Positions 23,798 through 33,438 are shown, numbered from the stretch's first letter. The stretch is DNA of 55,160 bases from Eubacterium sp. (GCA_017514345.1 JAFWKC010000113.1:1-55160); one strand, 5' to 3'. The notes: generated by a model not told the origin, from the letters alone. Numbers and translations: made by a program.

Positions 23798-24257
23798 TGT
23801 TCTTTGTCAGCGCGATTAGGAAGCCGTCCTTCGCCGAAGGGTCGCACAAATCGGCGCCGATTAACACACCGTCGCAAATCATAAGATTTGCAATCACGTT
23901 TTTGTTGTCCTTGTAATTTGTAATATTGTATGTGTACATAGTAGCGGTTTTGCCCTTGTATTTTGAAAGGTCAAAGCCCTGCTTTTTCTGTATTGCGTTG
24001 TAGTTTTCGTAAACTCGGTTAAAGCTTGCGGGGATAGTAATTTCCTTTTCGCTCGTGCCGTCAAATTCCCAGCCGAGCGATTCAAGATACGCCGCGCGTT
24101 CCTCGCTCGTCGCGCAGCTCACGGCTGCGGCGGACGCCTGCTTTGACTTTGCGCCGTGGTTAGACACAAAGGTCATCAAAATTACAATTACCCCGATTAA
24201 AGCGACGGACACGCCGAAAATAGTTTTTGGTTTAGCCTTGAATGTTATAACCTGCAT
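23781..24257 (-). CDS. DUF4830-type membrane-anchored protein
   Basis: This 158-aa protein has one N-terminal transmembrane segment (about 14-31) and an extracytoplasmic domain with the IPASFNRVYENYN and KQGFDLSKYKGK motifs that I associate with DUF4830, a family found in Clostridia. The function is unknown. It lies between the PBP gene and rsuA in the same direction. Confidence 0.65.
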   Translation of the reverse strand: MQVITFKAKPKTIFGVSVALIGVIVILMTFVSNHGAKSKQASAAAVSCATSEERAAYLESLGWEFDGTSEKEITIPASFNRVYENYNAIQKKQGFDLSKYKGKTATMYTYNITNYKDNKNVIANLMICDGVLIGADLCDPSAKDGFLIALTKNNAKTG

Positions 24258-24307
24258 ACGTTCTCACCTAAGAGATTATATGCAGGCTGTTTTTGTTATA
24301 TGATTAT

Positions 24308-25693
24308 TTATTTGCTGACAAGCTCCTGAAGCACCTTGTTTGCAACGGGACCAGCAGTCTGGCTTCCTGAATTACCGTTTTCGATAACGACTACAAAGGC
24401 GTACGGATTGCTTTCGTCGTCCATAAAGCCAGTAAACCACGCGATGTTATGGTTGTCGTTTGAGTCAATCTGAGCCGTACCGCTCTTCGCGCAGAGGTTT
24501 AGTCCCTCGTATCGGTAGTCGCCGTACTGCTCGGTTACGTTGTAGCGCAGCATCGTCTTAATCTGCGCCGCAACCTCGGGACTCATAAGCGTTACCTTGT
24601 TTGTCGGAAGCGTTATGTTGAGCGCCTTACCAGCCTGGTTTGCGAAGTCGTCAACGATGTTGAAGGACACAGCCGTTCCGCCGTTAGCAATTGCGCTGAC
24701 AATCCTTAGCATTGTAATCGGCGCAATTCGTGTGTCGCCCTGACCGATACCAGTCCAGCCGAGAAGGTCGTCGGCTGCGTTGTCAACGTTGAACTTGCCC
24801 TCAAACGACTTGATTTCGCCGCTTATAAGGATTTCGGAGCCTATGCCGAGCTCTTTTGCCGTTTTGTTAAGCTTTTCGCTTCCAAGCTCAATTGCAAGCT
24901 GTGCAAAAACGGAGTTACAGCTTTTTGCAAGCGCGTCCTTGAAGTTGATTTTCTTGCCGTGATTTGCGTTACAAGTGATTTCTACACCCTTAGTCGGCGT
25001 GTAGCCGCCGCCGCAAACCCACGTGCGTTCATAAATATCGGGTATGTTTTCTATAGCGCATATAGCTGTGACAATCTTAAAGGTTGAGCCGGGAACGTAG
25101 TGCGCCGTAAGAAGTCGGTTGATATAAACGCCCTCATATTTTTCGCTCGTATCAAGATTGTCGGGTACGTCGTTAACGTCAAACGAAGGCGACGAAACTG
25201 AGCATATAACCTCGCCCGTTTTGTAATTCACAATACCTATCGTGCCTTTTCTGCCGTCAAGCGCCTTGTACGCGGCGTCGCAGATATCGCTGTCGATAGT
25301 CAGCTTCATATCGTTACCGCGGCCGTAGCGTTCGATGTTGTAAACGCCGAGCAGGATATTGTAACCCGTCAGCTTGCTGTCAAACGTGCTCTGAACACCC
25401 GTTGAAATAAAGTTTTTCGGGTCGCCGACAACGTGAAGCGTAGATTTTCTTGTGGTTCTGCTTTCAGAATAAACGCGCTTACCGTCAACCGTCTGGGCAA
25501 GGATTTTGTCATTGCAGTCGTAAATCGTACCTGCGCCGATAAGCTCACCGTTAGAATAAAGGTGATGGTTGTAGCGCTTCATAGCCCACTCGGAGCTGTG
25601 CGTTACTAACGAAAAGGTGAGAAATACTATTCCCGCAACAAAAAGTGCTGATAATATCCAGAGGAAAATTCCTCGTTTAGCAATCATTTTCAT
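24308..25693 (-). CDS. penicillin-binding transpeptidase (PbpA/FtsI-like)
   Basis: The 461-aa protein has one N-terminal membrane segment (about 10-31) and a transpeptidase domain with all three motifs: SxxK in PGSTFKIV (about 202-209), SCN in AKSCNSVF (about 255-262), and KSG in AKSGTAQ (about 409-415). It lacks the long N-terminal dimerisation domain of large class B PBPs, as in actinobacterial PbpA. It is the third gene after the FHA and RodA-like genes and starts on the last base of the rodA stop codon. It should cross-link peptidoglycan made by the RodA-like partner. Confidence 0.9.
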   Translation of the reverse strand: MKMIAKRGIFLWILSALFVAGIVFLTFSLVTHSSEWAMKRYNHHLYSNGELIGAGTIYDCNDKILAQTVDGKRVYSESRTTRKSTLHVVGDPKNFISTGVQSTFDSKLTGYNILLGVYNIERYGRGNDMKLTIDSDICDAAYKALDGRKGTIGIVNYKTGEVICSVSSPSFDVNDVPDNLDTSEKYEGVYINRLLTAHYVPGSTFKIVTAICAIENIPDIYERTWVCGGGYTPTKGVEITCNANHGKKINFKDALAKSCNSVFAQLAIELGSEKLNKTAKELGIGSEILISGEIKSFEGKFNVDNAADDLLGWTGIGQGDTRIAPITMLRIVSAIANGGTAVSFNIVDDFANQAGKALNITLPTNKVTLMSPEVAAQIKTMLRYNVTEQYGDYRYEGLNLCAKSGTAQIDSNDNHNIAWFTGFMDDESNPYAFVVVIENGNSGSQTAGPVANKVLQELVSK

Positions 25694-26961
25694 TATTTAT
25701 CGGCACCTCCCTTGCGTCTGCCAAGCAGATAGTTATAGGTGCGAACGTCGGACGCCTTGATGAATGCGAGTATCGCCCAGCAGCTCATCATTGACGAACC
25801 GCCGAGGCTGACAAACGGAATAGTTACACCCGTCAGCGGAAGAATATCGGTAATACCGAAAATGTTAAGCGAGCATTGGAACAAAAGCATTGTCGCGCTC
25901 GCAACGGCTGCAATAGCGTATGCGCTTGAGCGCGCCGCGATTGAATTAACGAGAGCTGATACTGCGATTGCTACAAAAGAAAGCACAAGCATTATGCCGA
26001 AGATATAGCCCCACTCCTCGCAAATTACGCCGAAAATACTGTCCGACACGGGCGCGTATACGTAACGAACGTAGCCCCTGCCGATACCAACGCCGAACAT
26101 ACCGCCGCTTGCTATTCCGACAAGCACGCGCGTCTGCTGCATACCCTGGTCGTACGGGTGCTCCCAAACGTGACGGTATACGGCAAAGCGCCTCATAACG
26201 TATGATTTGTACTTAAGCACGATAGCGCCGCCCATAACAGCCGAGGCTATTGCAAGACCTATCGTCTTGATGTCGCCCGAATTCATAAACGCGATAACAA
26301 GGAAGGTAACGAAAAAGATAAGCGCCGTACCGAAGTCCTTGATGATTATGAGCGAGCCTACGCACATAAGCGAATATACGATATATGCGATAATATTTTT
26401 TGAGGTCTGGATTTTTTCGAGCGTCGCCGCGCCGACAAAAATGAACGCGATTTTTACGAACTCTGACGGCTGAAACGTTACGCCGCCGATTGTAACCCAG
26501 TTGCGCGCGCCGTTTGTTGCGCGGGCAATAACGATGTTGACGAGCAGCAGCAGGATCGAAAGTCCTGCAATATACCAGCGTATTTTCATACAAAAGTCAA
26601 CGTGTCCCATTAGAAATACGATGAAAATAAATGCAAAAATACCTGCAAGCACCATAAAATACTGCTTGAACGCCGATTCGGGATATACGCTTCCTATCGT
26701 GACAAGACCGACGCCCGACAGGAAAAACGCTATTAATTCAAGCTCAAAATTCCGCCTGTGGAAAAATACATAAAAGAATATAAGATATACCCATTCCGTA
26801 ACAACGAGGCATAGCAGCGCAAGCATAGCCTTCATCTCGAACTGGTCGCCGCAGGCTGCCGCGATATAGCCAGTTGCAACCTGAAACAGCGAAAGAATAA
26901 AAAGCACGAGGAAGTTGTTAACAGGCTTTATTTTGGGTGACGATTTCAGTTTCTTTGCCAT
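25693..26961 (-). CDS. FtsW/RodA/SpoVE-family glycan polymerase
   Basis: The 422-aa protein has about ten hydrophobic segments and the SEDS-family motifs GARNWVTIGGVTFQPSEFVKIA (about 155-176) and PLTGVTIPFVSLGGSS near the C-terminus. SEDS proteins polymerise lipid II together with a class B PBP, here encoded directly downstream with one shared base. An actinobacteria-like FHA-RodA-PbpA order makes RodA the better name, but FtsW or SpoVE cannot be excluded. Confidence 0.88.
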   Translation of the reverse strand: MAKKLKSSPKIKPVNNFLVLFILSLFQVATGYIAAACGDQFEMKAMLALLCLVVTEWVYLIFFYVFFHRRNFELELIAFFLSGVGLVTIGSVYPESAFKQYFMVLAGIFAFIFIVFLMGHVDFCMKIRWYIAGLSILLLLVNIVIARATNGARNWVTIGGVTFQPSEFVKIAFIFVGAATLEKIQTSKNIIAYIVYSLMCVGSLIIIKDFGTALIFFVTFLVIAFMNSGDIKTIGLAIASAVMGGAIVLKYKSYVMRRFAVYRHVWEHPYDQGMQQTRVLVGIASGGMFGVGIGRGYVRYVYAPVSDSIFGVICEEWGYIFGIMLVLSFVAIAVSALVNSIAARSSAYAIAAVASATMLLFQCSLNIFGITDILPLTGVTIPFVSLGGSSMMSCWAILAFIKASDVRTYNYLLGRRKGGADK

Positions 26962-26972
26962 ACGCTCCCTCC

Positions 26973-27710
26973 TTACTTTTCGTAGAAAATGAACACCTTG
27001 TCGCCAAAGGTGAGCATATCCTCGTCAAATATCAGCTGCGGCTGAGTGATGTATCTGCCGTTGAGCTTTGTGCCGTTGTGCGAATCAAGGTCGCTCAAAG
27101 CCCAGCCGCGCGAGGTTTTGTGAATTCGCGCGTGGTGCGAGCTTACAGCCTGCGACATAATCTGGATGTCACAGTCGTTTCCGCGGCCGATAAGCACGTC
27201 CTCTTTTTTTAGATAAACGGGACGCTTCGTCTTTATGTCGACAAGCACGCCGTAAGCGCGCGTAGCTGGCTGCTGAATAGCGGCGCGCATCTGCTTTTTG
27301 CTTTGCGGCGACAGCGCCTCGTCGCACTCAAATTTTAGAGGAACGGAGCCGATTGTTATGATGTCGCCGTTAGAAATAACTGCGCTTTGCTCAATCTTTT
27401 CACCGTTTAGGAGCAGACCAGCCGTCCTCTCGGACGTGTCGGTGATAATCCAGTCGTGACGCTTTTTTGCAATAACTGCGTGAAAACGCGCAACCGACGG
27501 AAACGGAAGCACAATGTCGTTTGATTTAACCTTGCCGATTGAGGTTTCCCAGTGGTCGATATCGGTTATTGTGCCGTCGTTCTGGTCAACGAGTCTTGCG
27601 AGCCTGTGAAGCCGCGGCCTGTTGCGAAACAGCGAAATGATGCATGTCATTAATATGAATACCGCAACGACGGGCGCAACGTATCTCATAATTGAAATAA
27701 TATATTCCAT
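26973..27710 (-). CDS. membrane protein with two FHA domains
   Basis: This 245-aa protein has one N-terminal membrane segment (about 5-27) and two FHA domains. The first is about 48-130 (GKVKSNDIVLP, then VARFHAVI). The second is about 165-245 and has the full GRGNDC, SSHHARI and NGTKLNG motifs. FHA domains bind phosphothreonine, so the protein probably links Ser/Thr-kinase signalling to the downstream RodA-PBP pair. The first domain lacks the standard GR and SxxH residues and may not bind phosphopeptide. Confidence 0.85.
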   Translation of the reverse strand: MEYIISIMRYVAPVVAVFILMTCIISLFRNRPRLHRLARLVDQNDGTITDIDHWETSIGKVKSNDIVLPFPSVARFHAVIAKKRHDWIITDTSERTAGLLLNGEKIEQSAVISNGDIITIGSVPLKFECDEALSPQSKKQMRAAIQQPATRAYGVLVDIKTKRPVYLKKEDVLIGRGNDCDIQIMSQAVSSHHARIHKTSRGWALSDLDSHNGTKLNGRYITQPQLIFDEDMLTFGDKVFIFYEK

Positions 27711-27741
27711 ATATCCCTCTCCAAAATATTAATCTTGTAAT

Positions 27742-27770
27742 ATAGTAATATTTACCGCAAAAAAAGTCAA
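27742..27770 (-). promoter_or_regulatory. promoter of the FHA-RodA-PBP operon
   Basis: On the minus strand, TTGACT (27770-27765) and TACTAT (27747-27742) have 17-bp spacing and lie 32 bp before the FHA gene. Confidence 0.65.
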
Positions 27771-27775
27771 GAGTA

Positions 27776-27804
27776 TTGAAATTTGTTAATCTTTTCTATA
27801 TAAT
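27776..27804 (+). promoter_or_regulatory. promoter of the galM-GH127 operon
   Basis: TTGAAA (27776-27781) and TATAAT (27799-27804) have 17-bp spacing, 36 bp before galM. It is divergent from the FHA promoter, with the two -35 boxes 5 bp apart. Confidence 0.7.
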
Positions 27805-27840
27805 TAGAGAAAGACAAACAAATACAAAAGGAGTATCGTT

Positions 27841-28890
27841 ATGGCAGTAAAAAAATCACTTTTCGGCAAGCTTAACGGTGAAGAGGTTTTTCTTTATACC
27901 ATTACTAACAAAAGCGGAGCTTATGCTGTGCTGCAGACGCTCGGCGCAGGCGTTCACGCGCTTAATGTTCCCGACAAAAGCGGCACACTTGCGGACGTTG
28001 TTCTCGGCTTTGACAACGTTGAGGATTACGTCAATCCCGATTACGGTTATCAGGGACTTGCAGTAGGCAGATGGGCAAACCGTATCCGCGACGGAAAATT
28101 CACCTTTGAGGGCAGGGAGTATAACACGCCGCAAAATCAGGGAACGTGGACGCTTCACGGCGGCGGACGTTTCAGCTTTACAAACTGGAGTGCAGAGGAA
28201 ACGGGCGACGATTTCGTTATCTTTTCACGCTTTTCGCCCGACGGCGAGGACGGCTTTCCGGGCGACTTTACTATGAAGATAAAATACACCTTTACCGAGG
28301 ACAACACGCTTCGTATCGAATATACCGTTTTGTCCGACAAAAACACGGTTGCAAATCCGACAAATCATTCGTACTTCAACCTTTCGGGCAACGACGGCGA
28401 AACCGTTGAAAATCACAAGCTGATGATTCTTGCCGATTACTTTACGGAAACTGACGCTTCTCAGCTTGCAACGGGCGAGCTCGGCGAGGTTAAGGGAACA
28501 ATGATGGACTTTACAACGCTTCACAAAATCGGCGACAATATTGACGAGCCGTTCAGGGCGTGTATAGGCGACGTCGGTTACGACAACAACTACTGCCTTC
28601 GCAATAAGGACGGAAAATTTGACCTTGCGGCTGTGCTCGTTCACGAGGACAGCGGAAGAAAAATGGAGGTTTACACCGACCTTCCAGGAATACAGCTTTA
28701 CTGCGGCGGCTGGCTCAAAAGGGATTATACAGCAGGCAAGGGAGCAAGCCTTGTTACATACAGACGCGGAGTAGCGCTTGAAACGCAGTTTTATCCCGAC
28801 GCGCTCAACATTCCCTCGTTCCCGCTTTGGACAGTCAAGGCAGGCGAGGAGTTCAAAACGACAACTGAATTCAGGTTTTCAACAGTATGA
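27841..28890 (+). CDS. galM: aldose 1-epimerase (mutarotase)
   Basis: The 349-aa protein has the mutarotase pattern: GRWANRIRDGKFTF (about 77-90), a TWTLHGGG motif with the catalytic-region His, ANPTNHSYFNLSG (about 171-183) with the second conserved His, and a Glu in VALETQFYPD near the C-terminus. It interconverts alpha and beta anomers of sugars. The next gene overlaps its stop by four bases. Together with the GH127 gene downstream it probably processes arabinose or galactose released from plant glycans. Confidence 0.9.
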   Translation: MAVKKSLFGKLNGEEVFLYTITNKSGAYAVLQTLGAGVHALNVPDKSGTLADVVLGFDNVEDYVNPDYGYQGLAVGRWANRIRDGKFTFEGREYNTPQNQGTWTLHGGGRFSFTNWSAEETGDDFVIFSRFSPDGEDGFPGDFTMKIKYTFTEDNTLRIEYTVLSDKNTVANPTNHSYFNLSGNDGETVENHKLMILADYFTETDASQLATGELGEVKGTMMDFTTLHKIGDNIDEPFRACIGDVGYDNNYCLRNKDGKFDLAAVLVHEDSGRKMEVYTDLPGIQLYCGGWLKRDYTAGKGASLVTYRRGVALETQFYPDALNIPSFPLWTVKAGEEFKTTTEFRFSTV

Positions 28891-30797
28891 CAAGTAAGCA
28901 TATAACACTTAAAAACATAAAAATTGACGACCCGTTCTGGAACGGCATAATCGACCTTGTGCGAAAAGAGGTTATACCTTATCAGTACGAGGCGCTTTCT
29001 GACTGTGTTAACGGAGCGGAAAAGAGCTACTGCATCGAAAATTTCAAAAAGGCGGGCGCCGTTGTTTCTGCGCTCAAAAAGGGCGAAACACCGCCCGTTT
29101 ATCCTGTTGACAAGTGGCAGTACACGGACGATAACTGCGACGAAAATGCGTTTCACGGCTGGGTGTTTCAGGACAGCGATGTTTATAAATGGCTTGAGGC
29201 TGTCGGTTACAGCCTGACTAATCATTTTGATGCAGAGCTGAAGAATAAAGCCGATGAAATAATTGATATTATCTGCGCCGCTCAGCTTGAAAACGGCTAT
29301 CTTGACACGCTTTACATTATTAACGACAGGGAAAAATGCTTTACTAACCTGCGCGATTTTCACGAGCTTTACTGCTTCGGTCATCTTGCCGAGGGCGCTG
29401 TCAGCTACTTTAACGCTACGGGCGAAAGGAAGCTGCTTGACGCCGCGCTTCGCTTTGCCGATTTGATTTGCGATACCTTCGGTGAGGATAAAATAAGAGG
29501 CTACGGCGGTCACGAAATCGCTGAGCTTGCGCTTGTAAAGCTCTACGAAATTACTGGCGAAAAGCGTTATCTTGATACTGCCGAATTCCTTGTGCTTGAA
29601 CGCGGTAAAAAGCCGTACTATTTTGATGTTGAGCAGGGCAAAAAAACGACGGGCGAGTATTACCATTACAATCAGGCGCACCGCCCCGTAAAGCAGCAGG
29701 ACGAGGCTGTCGGTCACGCGGTCAGAGCCGTTTATCTTTACAGCGGTATGGCTGACGTCGCGAAATACAAAAACGACGCCGAGCTGTATACGGCGTGTAA
29801 TAATTTATGGAAAAATATAGAAAATAAGAAGTTATATATTACAGGCGGTATAGGCTCGACAGTCGATGGCGAAGCGTTTACGTTTGATTACGACCTGCCG
29901 AACGATTTAGCATACAGCGAAACGTGCGCGTCAATCGGGCTAGTTTTTTTCGCGCGCAGAATGGCAGAGCTCGGCGTTAAATCGAACTATGCCGACGTTG
30001 CCGAAAGAGCGCTTTACAACGCTGTGCTTGCAGGTATGAGCGAGGACGGAAAACGCTTTTTCTACGTCAATCCGCTTGAGGTAAATCCCGAAGCGTCAAA
30101 GCGCGACAGCAGAAAGCATCACATAAAGCCCGTGCGCCAGAAATGGTTTGCCTGCGCCTGCTGCCCGCCTAATCTTGCGCGGTTGATTTCGTCAGTCGGC
30201 GAGTACGCGTACGGCGAAAATGACGACACGTTTTTTGTTCATCAATATATCGGCGCAGACGTAAAATCGAAGCTCGGCGCCGTAAAAATCACGTCGTCAT
30301 ACACCGACGACGGACGTGTTGAAATTATCGTAAGCCCTAATAAAAAAATGAAGCTCGCGCTTCGTATTCCGTCGTGGTGCAGCGGCTATGAGCTGTCGCA
30401 CAATTGTGAAATATCAGACGGCTATGCGTATATTGAAATTGACGGCAAAACGGTTGTTACGGCACGCTTTAACAACGAGCCGCGCCTTGTAAAGTGCTCA
30501 AACCGCGTGCGTGCAAACGTCGGCAGGGCGGCTGTTATGAAGGGCGCCTTTGTCTACTGCATTGAGAGTGTTGACAACGGCGAAGACCTGCAAATGCTCG
30601 TGCTTAACAAGGACGCAAAATTTGAGCGGCAGGGCGAGTTTTTAATCGCTGACGGAAAACGCGAAAAGCCGTGCGACAGCCTTTATTTTGATTACAGCGA
30701 GGCTGACGTTACGCCGTGCAAAATAAAGCTTCACCCCTATTACCGCTGGGGCAACAGGGGCGAAAATGAAATGTGCGTTTATATCCGCGTTGAATAA
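28887..30797 (+). CDS. GH127 beta-L-arabinofuranosidase-like protein
   Basis: This 636-aa protein matches the GH127/DUF1680 family (HypBA1 type). Zn- and substrate-site residues are visible in SETCASIGLVFFARRM (about 348-363; Glu and Cys) and CACCPPNLARLI (about 430-441), whose paired cysteines include the catalytic thiolate in HypBA1. The enzyme family removes beta-L-arabinofuranose from extensin or arabinan-type glycans. No signal peptide is present. The start overlaps the galM stop (ATGA), which indicates translational coupling. Confidence 0.9.
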   Translation: MTSKHITLKNIKIDDPFWNGIIDLVRKEVIPYQYEALSDCVNGAEKSYCIENFKKAGAVVSALKKGETPPVYPVDKWQYTDDNCDENAFHGWVFQDSDVYKWLEAVGYSLTNHFDAELKNKADEIIDIICAAQLENGYLDTLYIINDREKCFTNLRDFHELYCFGHLAEGAVSYFNATGERKLLDAALRFADLICDTFGEDKIRGYGGHEIAELALVKLYEITGEKRYLDTAEFLVLERGKKPYYFDVEQGKKTTGEYYHYNQAHRPVKQQDEAVGHAVRAVYLYSGMADVAKYKNDAELYTACNNLWKNIENKKLYITGGIGSTVDGEAFTFDYDLPNDLAYSETCASIGLVFFARRMAELGVKSNYADVAERALYNAVLAGMSEDGKRFFYVNPLEVNPEASKRDSRKHHIKPVRQKWFACACCPPNLARLISSVGEYAYGENDDTFFVHQYIGADVKSKLGAVKITSSYTDDGRVEIIVSPNKKMKLALRIPSWCSGYELSHNCEISDGYAYIEIDGKTVVTARFNNEPRLVKCSNRVRANVGRAAVMKGAFVYCIESVDNGEDLQMLVLNKDAKFERQGEFLIADGKREKPCDSLYFDYSEADVTPCKIKLHPYYRWGNRGENEMCVYIRVE

Positions 30798-30813
30798 AAC
30801 AAATATTGTATTA

Positions 30814-30846
30814 AAAAGCAAGGGACTAATCATTTCCCTTGCTTTT
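30814..30846. terminator. bidirectional terminator
   Basis: An 11-bp stem (30814-30824 with 30836-30846) flanked by A and T runs lies between convergent genes. The stop codon of the leftward gene falls in the loop. Confidence 0.8.
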
Positions 30847-31518
30847 CTTGTTTCTTATTACAATCATAAATATCATACCGATAACGCCGCCGATGGTGTT
30901 CATCATCATATCCGTCACCGTGTCAAACAGACCGAGATAGCCGTATTCACCGCGGAAGCGCGAAATGTCGAACAGTACGGTTTCCTTGCCTTCCTTTGCA
31001 AGCTGAAGATTAGTTCCGTGGAGCGTGTCCATAAGGAATTCGTAAAACTCCCAGCCGACAGCGATTGACAGCGCGAACATAAGGCTGAAAATCGCGGCGA
31101 GCGTTGCGGCGCATTCGCCCTTTTTGCGCTGGATTATTACTGCAAAATCGTAGCCGAAAACGGCGCATACCATTCCTGCCATAATGTGCATAAATTCGTC
31201 AAACCACTTGTATCTGTCAAACAGTCCGAGGTACGAGCCGATAACGATACCTATAAAGATTATCAGGTTAAGCATAGTCTGGTTAAGCGGCGGCACCTCC
31301 TCGATAAACGAGCCGTTGCCGAGTATCTGAAACAAATCCCACAGATGAGTAAAAATGAAGCAGAATATGCTTTCAAAGCCCATTACAACATTTTCGTGAC
31401 CGCCCTTAATGAACGAATATCCCGCGCAGATAAGCATAGCCGCGCGAACGATTATCCAAAATATCAGCTGCGCTTTCGGCACCTCGCCGTAGGGCGCTTT
31501 TTTTATTTTGTAAGTCAT
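30826..31518 (-). CDS. YjdF-like integral membrane protein
   Basis: The 230-aa protein has six hydrophobic segments and conserved polar residues inside or beside them (YKWFDEFMHIMAGM and VGWEFYEFLMD, with clustered Asp, His and Glu). This resembles the DUF2238/YjdF family of unknown function. The residues could form a metal or proton site. It is a single gene with its own region upstream, divergent from the acyl-CoA ligase. Confidence 0.55.
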   Translation of the reverse strand: MTYKIKKAPYGEVPKAQLIFWIIVRAAMLICAGYSFIKGGHENVVMGFESIFCFIFTHLWDLFQILGNGSFIEEVPPLNQTMLNLIIFIGIVIGSYLGLFDRYKWFDEFMHIMAGMVCAVFGYDFAVIIQRKKGECAATLAAIFSLMFALSIAVGWEFYEFLMDTLHGTNLQLAKEGKETVLFDISRFRGEYGYLGLFDTVTDMMMNTIGGVIGMIFMIVIRNKKSKGND

Positions 31519-31592
31519 ATTTATAACCGCCTGACATATTATTAATGTTATATTACCACAAGTCAGCGCAATTTCAACTATTTTTTTGTAAA

Positions 31593-31662
31593 TTGTCTAA
31601 TTCTTAAATAAATATAAACTTATTAGACAAAAGTTTGTCTTTTGAAAATTATTCGCTATAAT
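31593..31662 (+). promoter_or_regulatory. promoter with ATTAGACAA operator-like repeats
   Basis: TTGTCT (31635-31640) and TATAAT (31657-31662) have 16-bp spacing. TTGTCTAAT at 31593-31601 and its exact inverse ATTAGACAA at 31622-31630 flank an AT-rich spacer, and AGACAAA-AG-TTTGTCT (31625-31640) forms a further perfect inverted repeat over the -35 box. This arrangement suggests a dimeric repressor of the acyl-CoA ligase gene; its identity is unknown. Confidence 0.55.
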
Positions 31663-31692
31663 ATACAAGAATAAAAGTACGGAGGATTGAAT

Positions 31693-33438
31693 ATGAGCAC
31701 ACCAAACGCACCGTGGTTCAAGTATTTCGGTGACATTCCAAAGACGTTAGATTATCCGCAGGGCTCGATGTATGAGGCGATTAAGTTCGCTTATGATACT
31801 CATTTAAACGACAACTGCTATAACAATAATGCTTATGAATTTCAGGGCAAGGGAACAAAGTATCCTGAATTTCTCAAGAAGATTGACAGGGCGGCAAAGG
31901 CTTTCAAGGCAATCGGTATCGGCGAGGGCGACAAGGTAACAATCTGTATGCCAAACGCGCCTCAGGGTATTGACAGCTTTTATGCGCTTAACAGAATCGG
32001 CGCCGTGCCTGCTATGATTCATCCGCTTTCCGCGCCCGGCGAAATCAAGTTTTATGTAACTCATTCCGAAAGCAAGGCTGTACTTGTTCTTGATATGTTT
32101 TATGAAAAGGTGCTTGACGCGCTCAAGGACGTTGAACAGCCCATTAAGGTAATTGTTGCTCATATCAAGGATGAGCTTCCGTTCCCGCTTAATATGCTTT
32201 ATCCGCTTACGGTTAAGGATAAGCCTGCTCCGATTCCTAAGGACAGCGATACTGTTATCGACTGGAAGGACTTTATCGCAGGCGGCAGAAGAATCAAATC
32301 GCTTCCCGATACATATCCCAAGAAGGACGACACCGCGGTAATTCTTTTCTCGGGCGGAACGACAGGTACCTCAAAGGGTATTGAGCTTACAAATTTGAAT
32401 ATGAACGCACTCGGCTACGAGGTTGCTGCAGGCGCAGGCTTTCCAATGCATGGTCTTCGTATGTTCTCGGTTATGCCGCTTTTCCACGGCTTCGGTCTCG
32501 GCGTTGGTATTCACACAGCGCTCGTTAACGGCGCAACCTGCATACTCATTCCGCAGTTTACTATCAAAACGTACGCAAAGGACGTTAAGAAATATAAGCC
32601 GAACGTTATTGTCGGCGTGCCGACTCTGTTTGAAGCGCTTCTTCGCAGCGACGGCTTCGAGGGTGCAGATTTGTCCTTCCTATGTGGCGTATTCTGCGGC
32701 GGCGACTCGCTTTCTATCGAGCTCAAGAAGAAGGTTGACGCCTTCCTCAAGGAGCATAACGCTTCAGTACAGATTCGCGAGGGCTACGGCACGACGGAGT
32801 GCGTAACGGCTTCCTGCCTTACTCCTCACGACTTCTTCCGCGAGGGAAGTATCGGTATTCCGTTCCCCGATATCTATTATCAGATTGTTGACCCGAACAC
32901 CGACAAGGAGCTTCCTTACGGAACAGAGGGCGAAATCTGCATTATGGGTCCGACAGTAATGAAGGGCTATCTTAAAAACAGAAGCGAAACTGCTTCGACT
33001 CTGCGTACTCACGACGACGGCAACGTATGGCTTCATACGGGCGACCTCGGCACAATGGACGAGGACGGCTTTATCTACTACAAGCAGCGCCTTAAGAGGC
33101 TCATTATCGTGTCAGGCGTTAACGTATATCCGTCACAGGTTGAAAATACTATTGACGCTCACCCCGACGTGCTTCTGTCGTGCGCTATCGGAATTCCCGA
33201 CCCGTACAAAATGCACAAGGTAAAGGCGTTTGTAGTGCTTCGTCCTGGCGTTGAGCCAAGCGACAAAATCAAGGAGGAAATCCTTGAGCACTGCCGTGAA
33301 AATATCTCGCGCTACGCTATGCCGCGCGAAATCGAATTCCGCACGGAGCTTCCGAAAACGCTCGTCGGCAAGGTTGCATACCGCAAGCTTGAGGAAGAGG
33401 AAGAAGCAAAGGCAAAAGCGGCAGAAAATATGGAATAA
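31693..33438 (+). CDS. AMP-forming acyl-CoA ligase
   Basis: The start is ATG 31693, with GGAGG seven bases upstream; a TTG two codons earlier lies against the ribosome site. The 581-aa protein has the adenylation signatures ILFSGGTTGTSKGIELTN (about 216-233), GYGTTECVTAS (about 362-372), HTGDLGTMDEDGF (about 448-460) and the catalytic Lys in LPKTLVGKVAYRKL. Members activate fatty or aromatic acids as CoA thioesters. The chain-length or aryl preference cannot be told, and no beta-oxidation gene is close by. It is a single gene. Confidence 0.85.
   Translation: MSTPNAPWFKYFGDIPKTLDYPQGSMYEAIKFAYDTHLNDNCYNNNAYEFQGKGTKYPEFLKKIDRAAKAFKAIGIGEGDKVTICMPNAPQGIDSFYALNRIGAVPAMIHPLSAPGEIKFYVTHSESKAVLVLDMFYEKVLDALKDVEQPIKVIVAHIKDELPFPLNMLYPLTVKDKPAPIPKDSDTVIDWKDFIAGGRRIKSLPDTYPKKDDTAVILFSGGTTGTSKGIELTNLNMNALGYEVAAGAGFPMHGLRMFSVMPLFHGFGLGVGIHTALVNGATCILIPQFTIKTYAKDVKKYKPNVIVGVPTLFEALLRSDGFEGADLSFLCGVFCGGDSLSIELKKKVDAFLKEHNASVQIREGYGTTECVTASCLTPHDFFREGSIGIPFPDIYYQIVDPNTDKELPYGTEGEICIMGPTVMKGYLKNRSETASTLRTHDDGNVWLHTGDLGTMDEDGFIYYKQRLKRLIIVSGVNVYPSQVENTIDAHPDVLLSCAIGIPDPYKMHKVKAFVVLRPGVEPSDKIKEEILEHCRENISRYAMPREIEFRTELPKTLVGKVAYRKLEEEEEAKAKAAENME

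Noticed and set aside
28791-29717. 308-codon minus-strand frame opposite the GH127 gene
   Set aside because: It is the antisense shadow of a strongly supported GH127 gene, with no ribosome site and no protein-like pattern.
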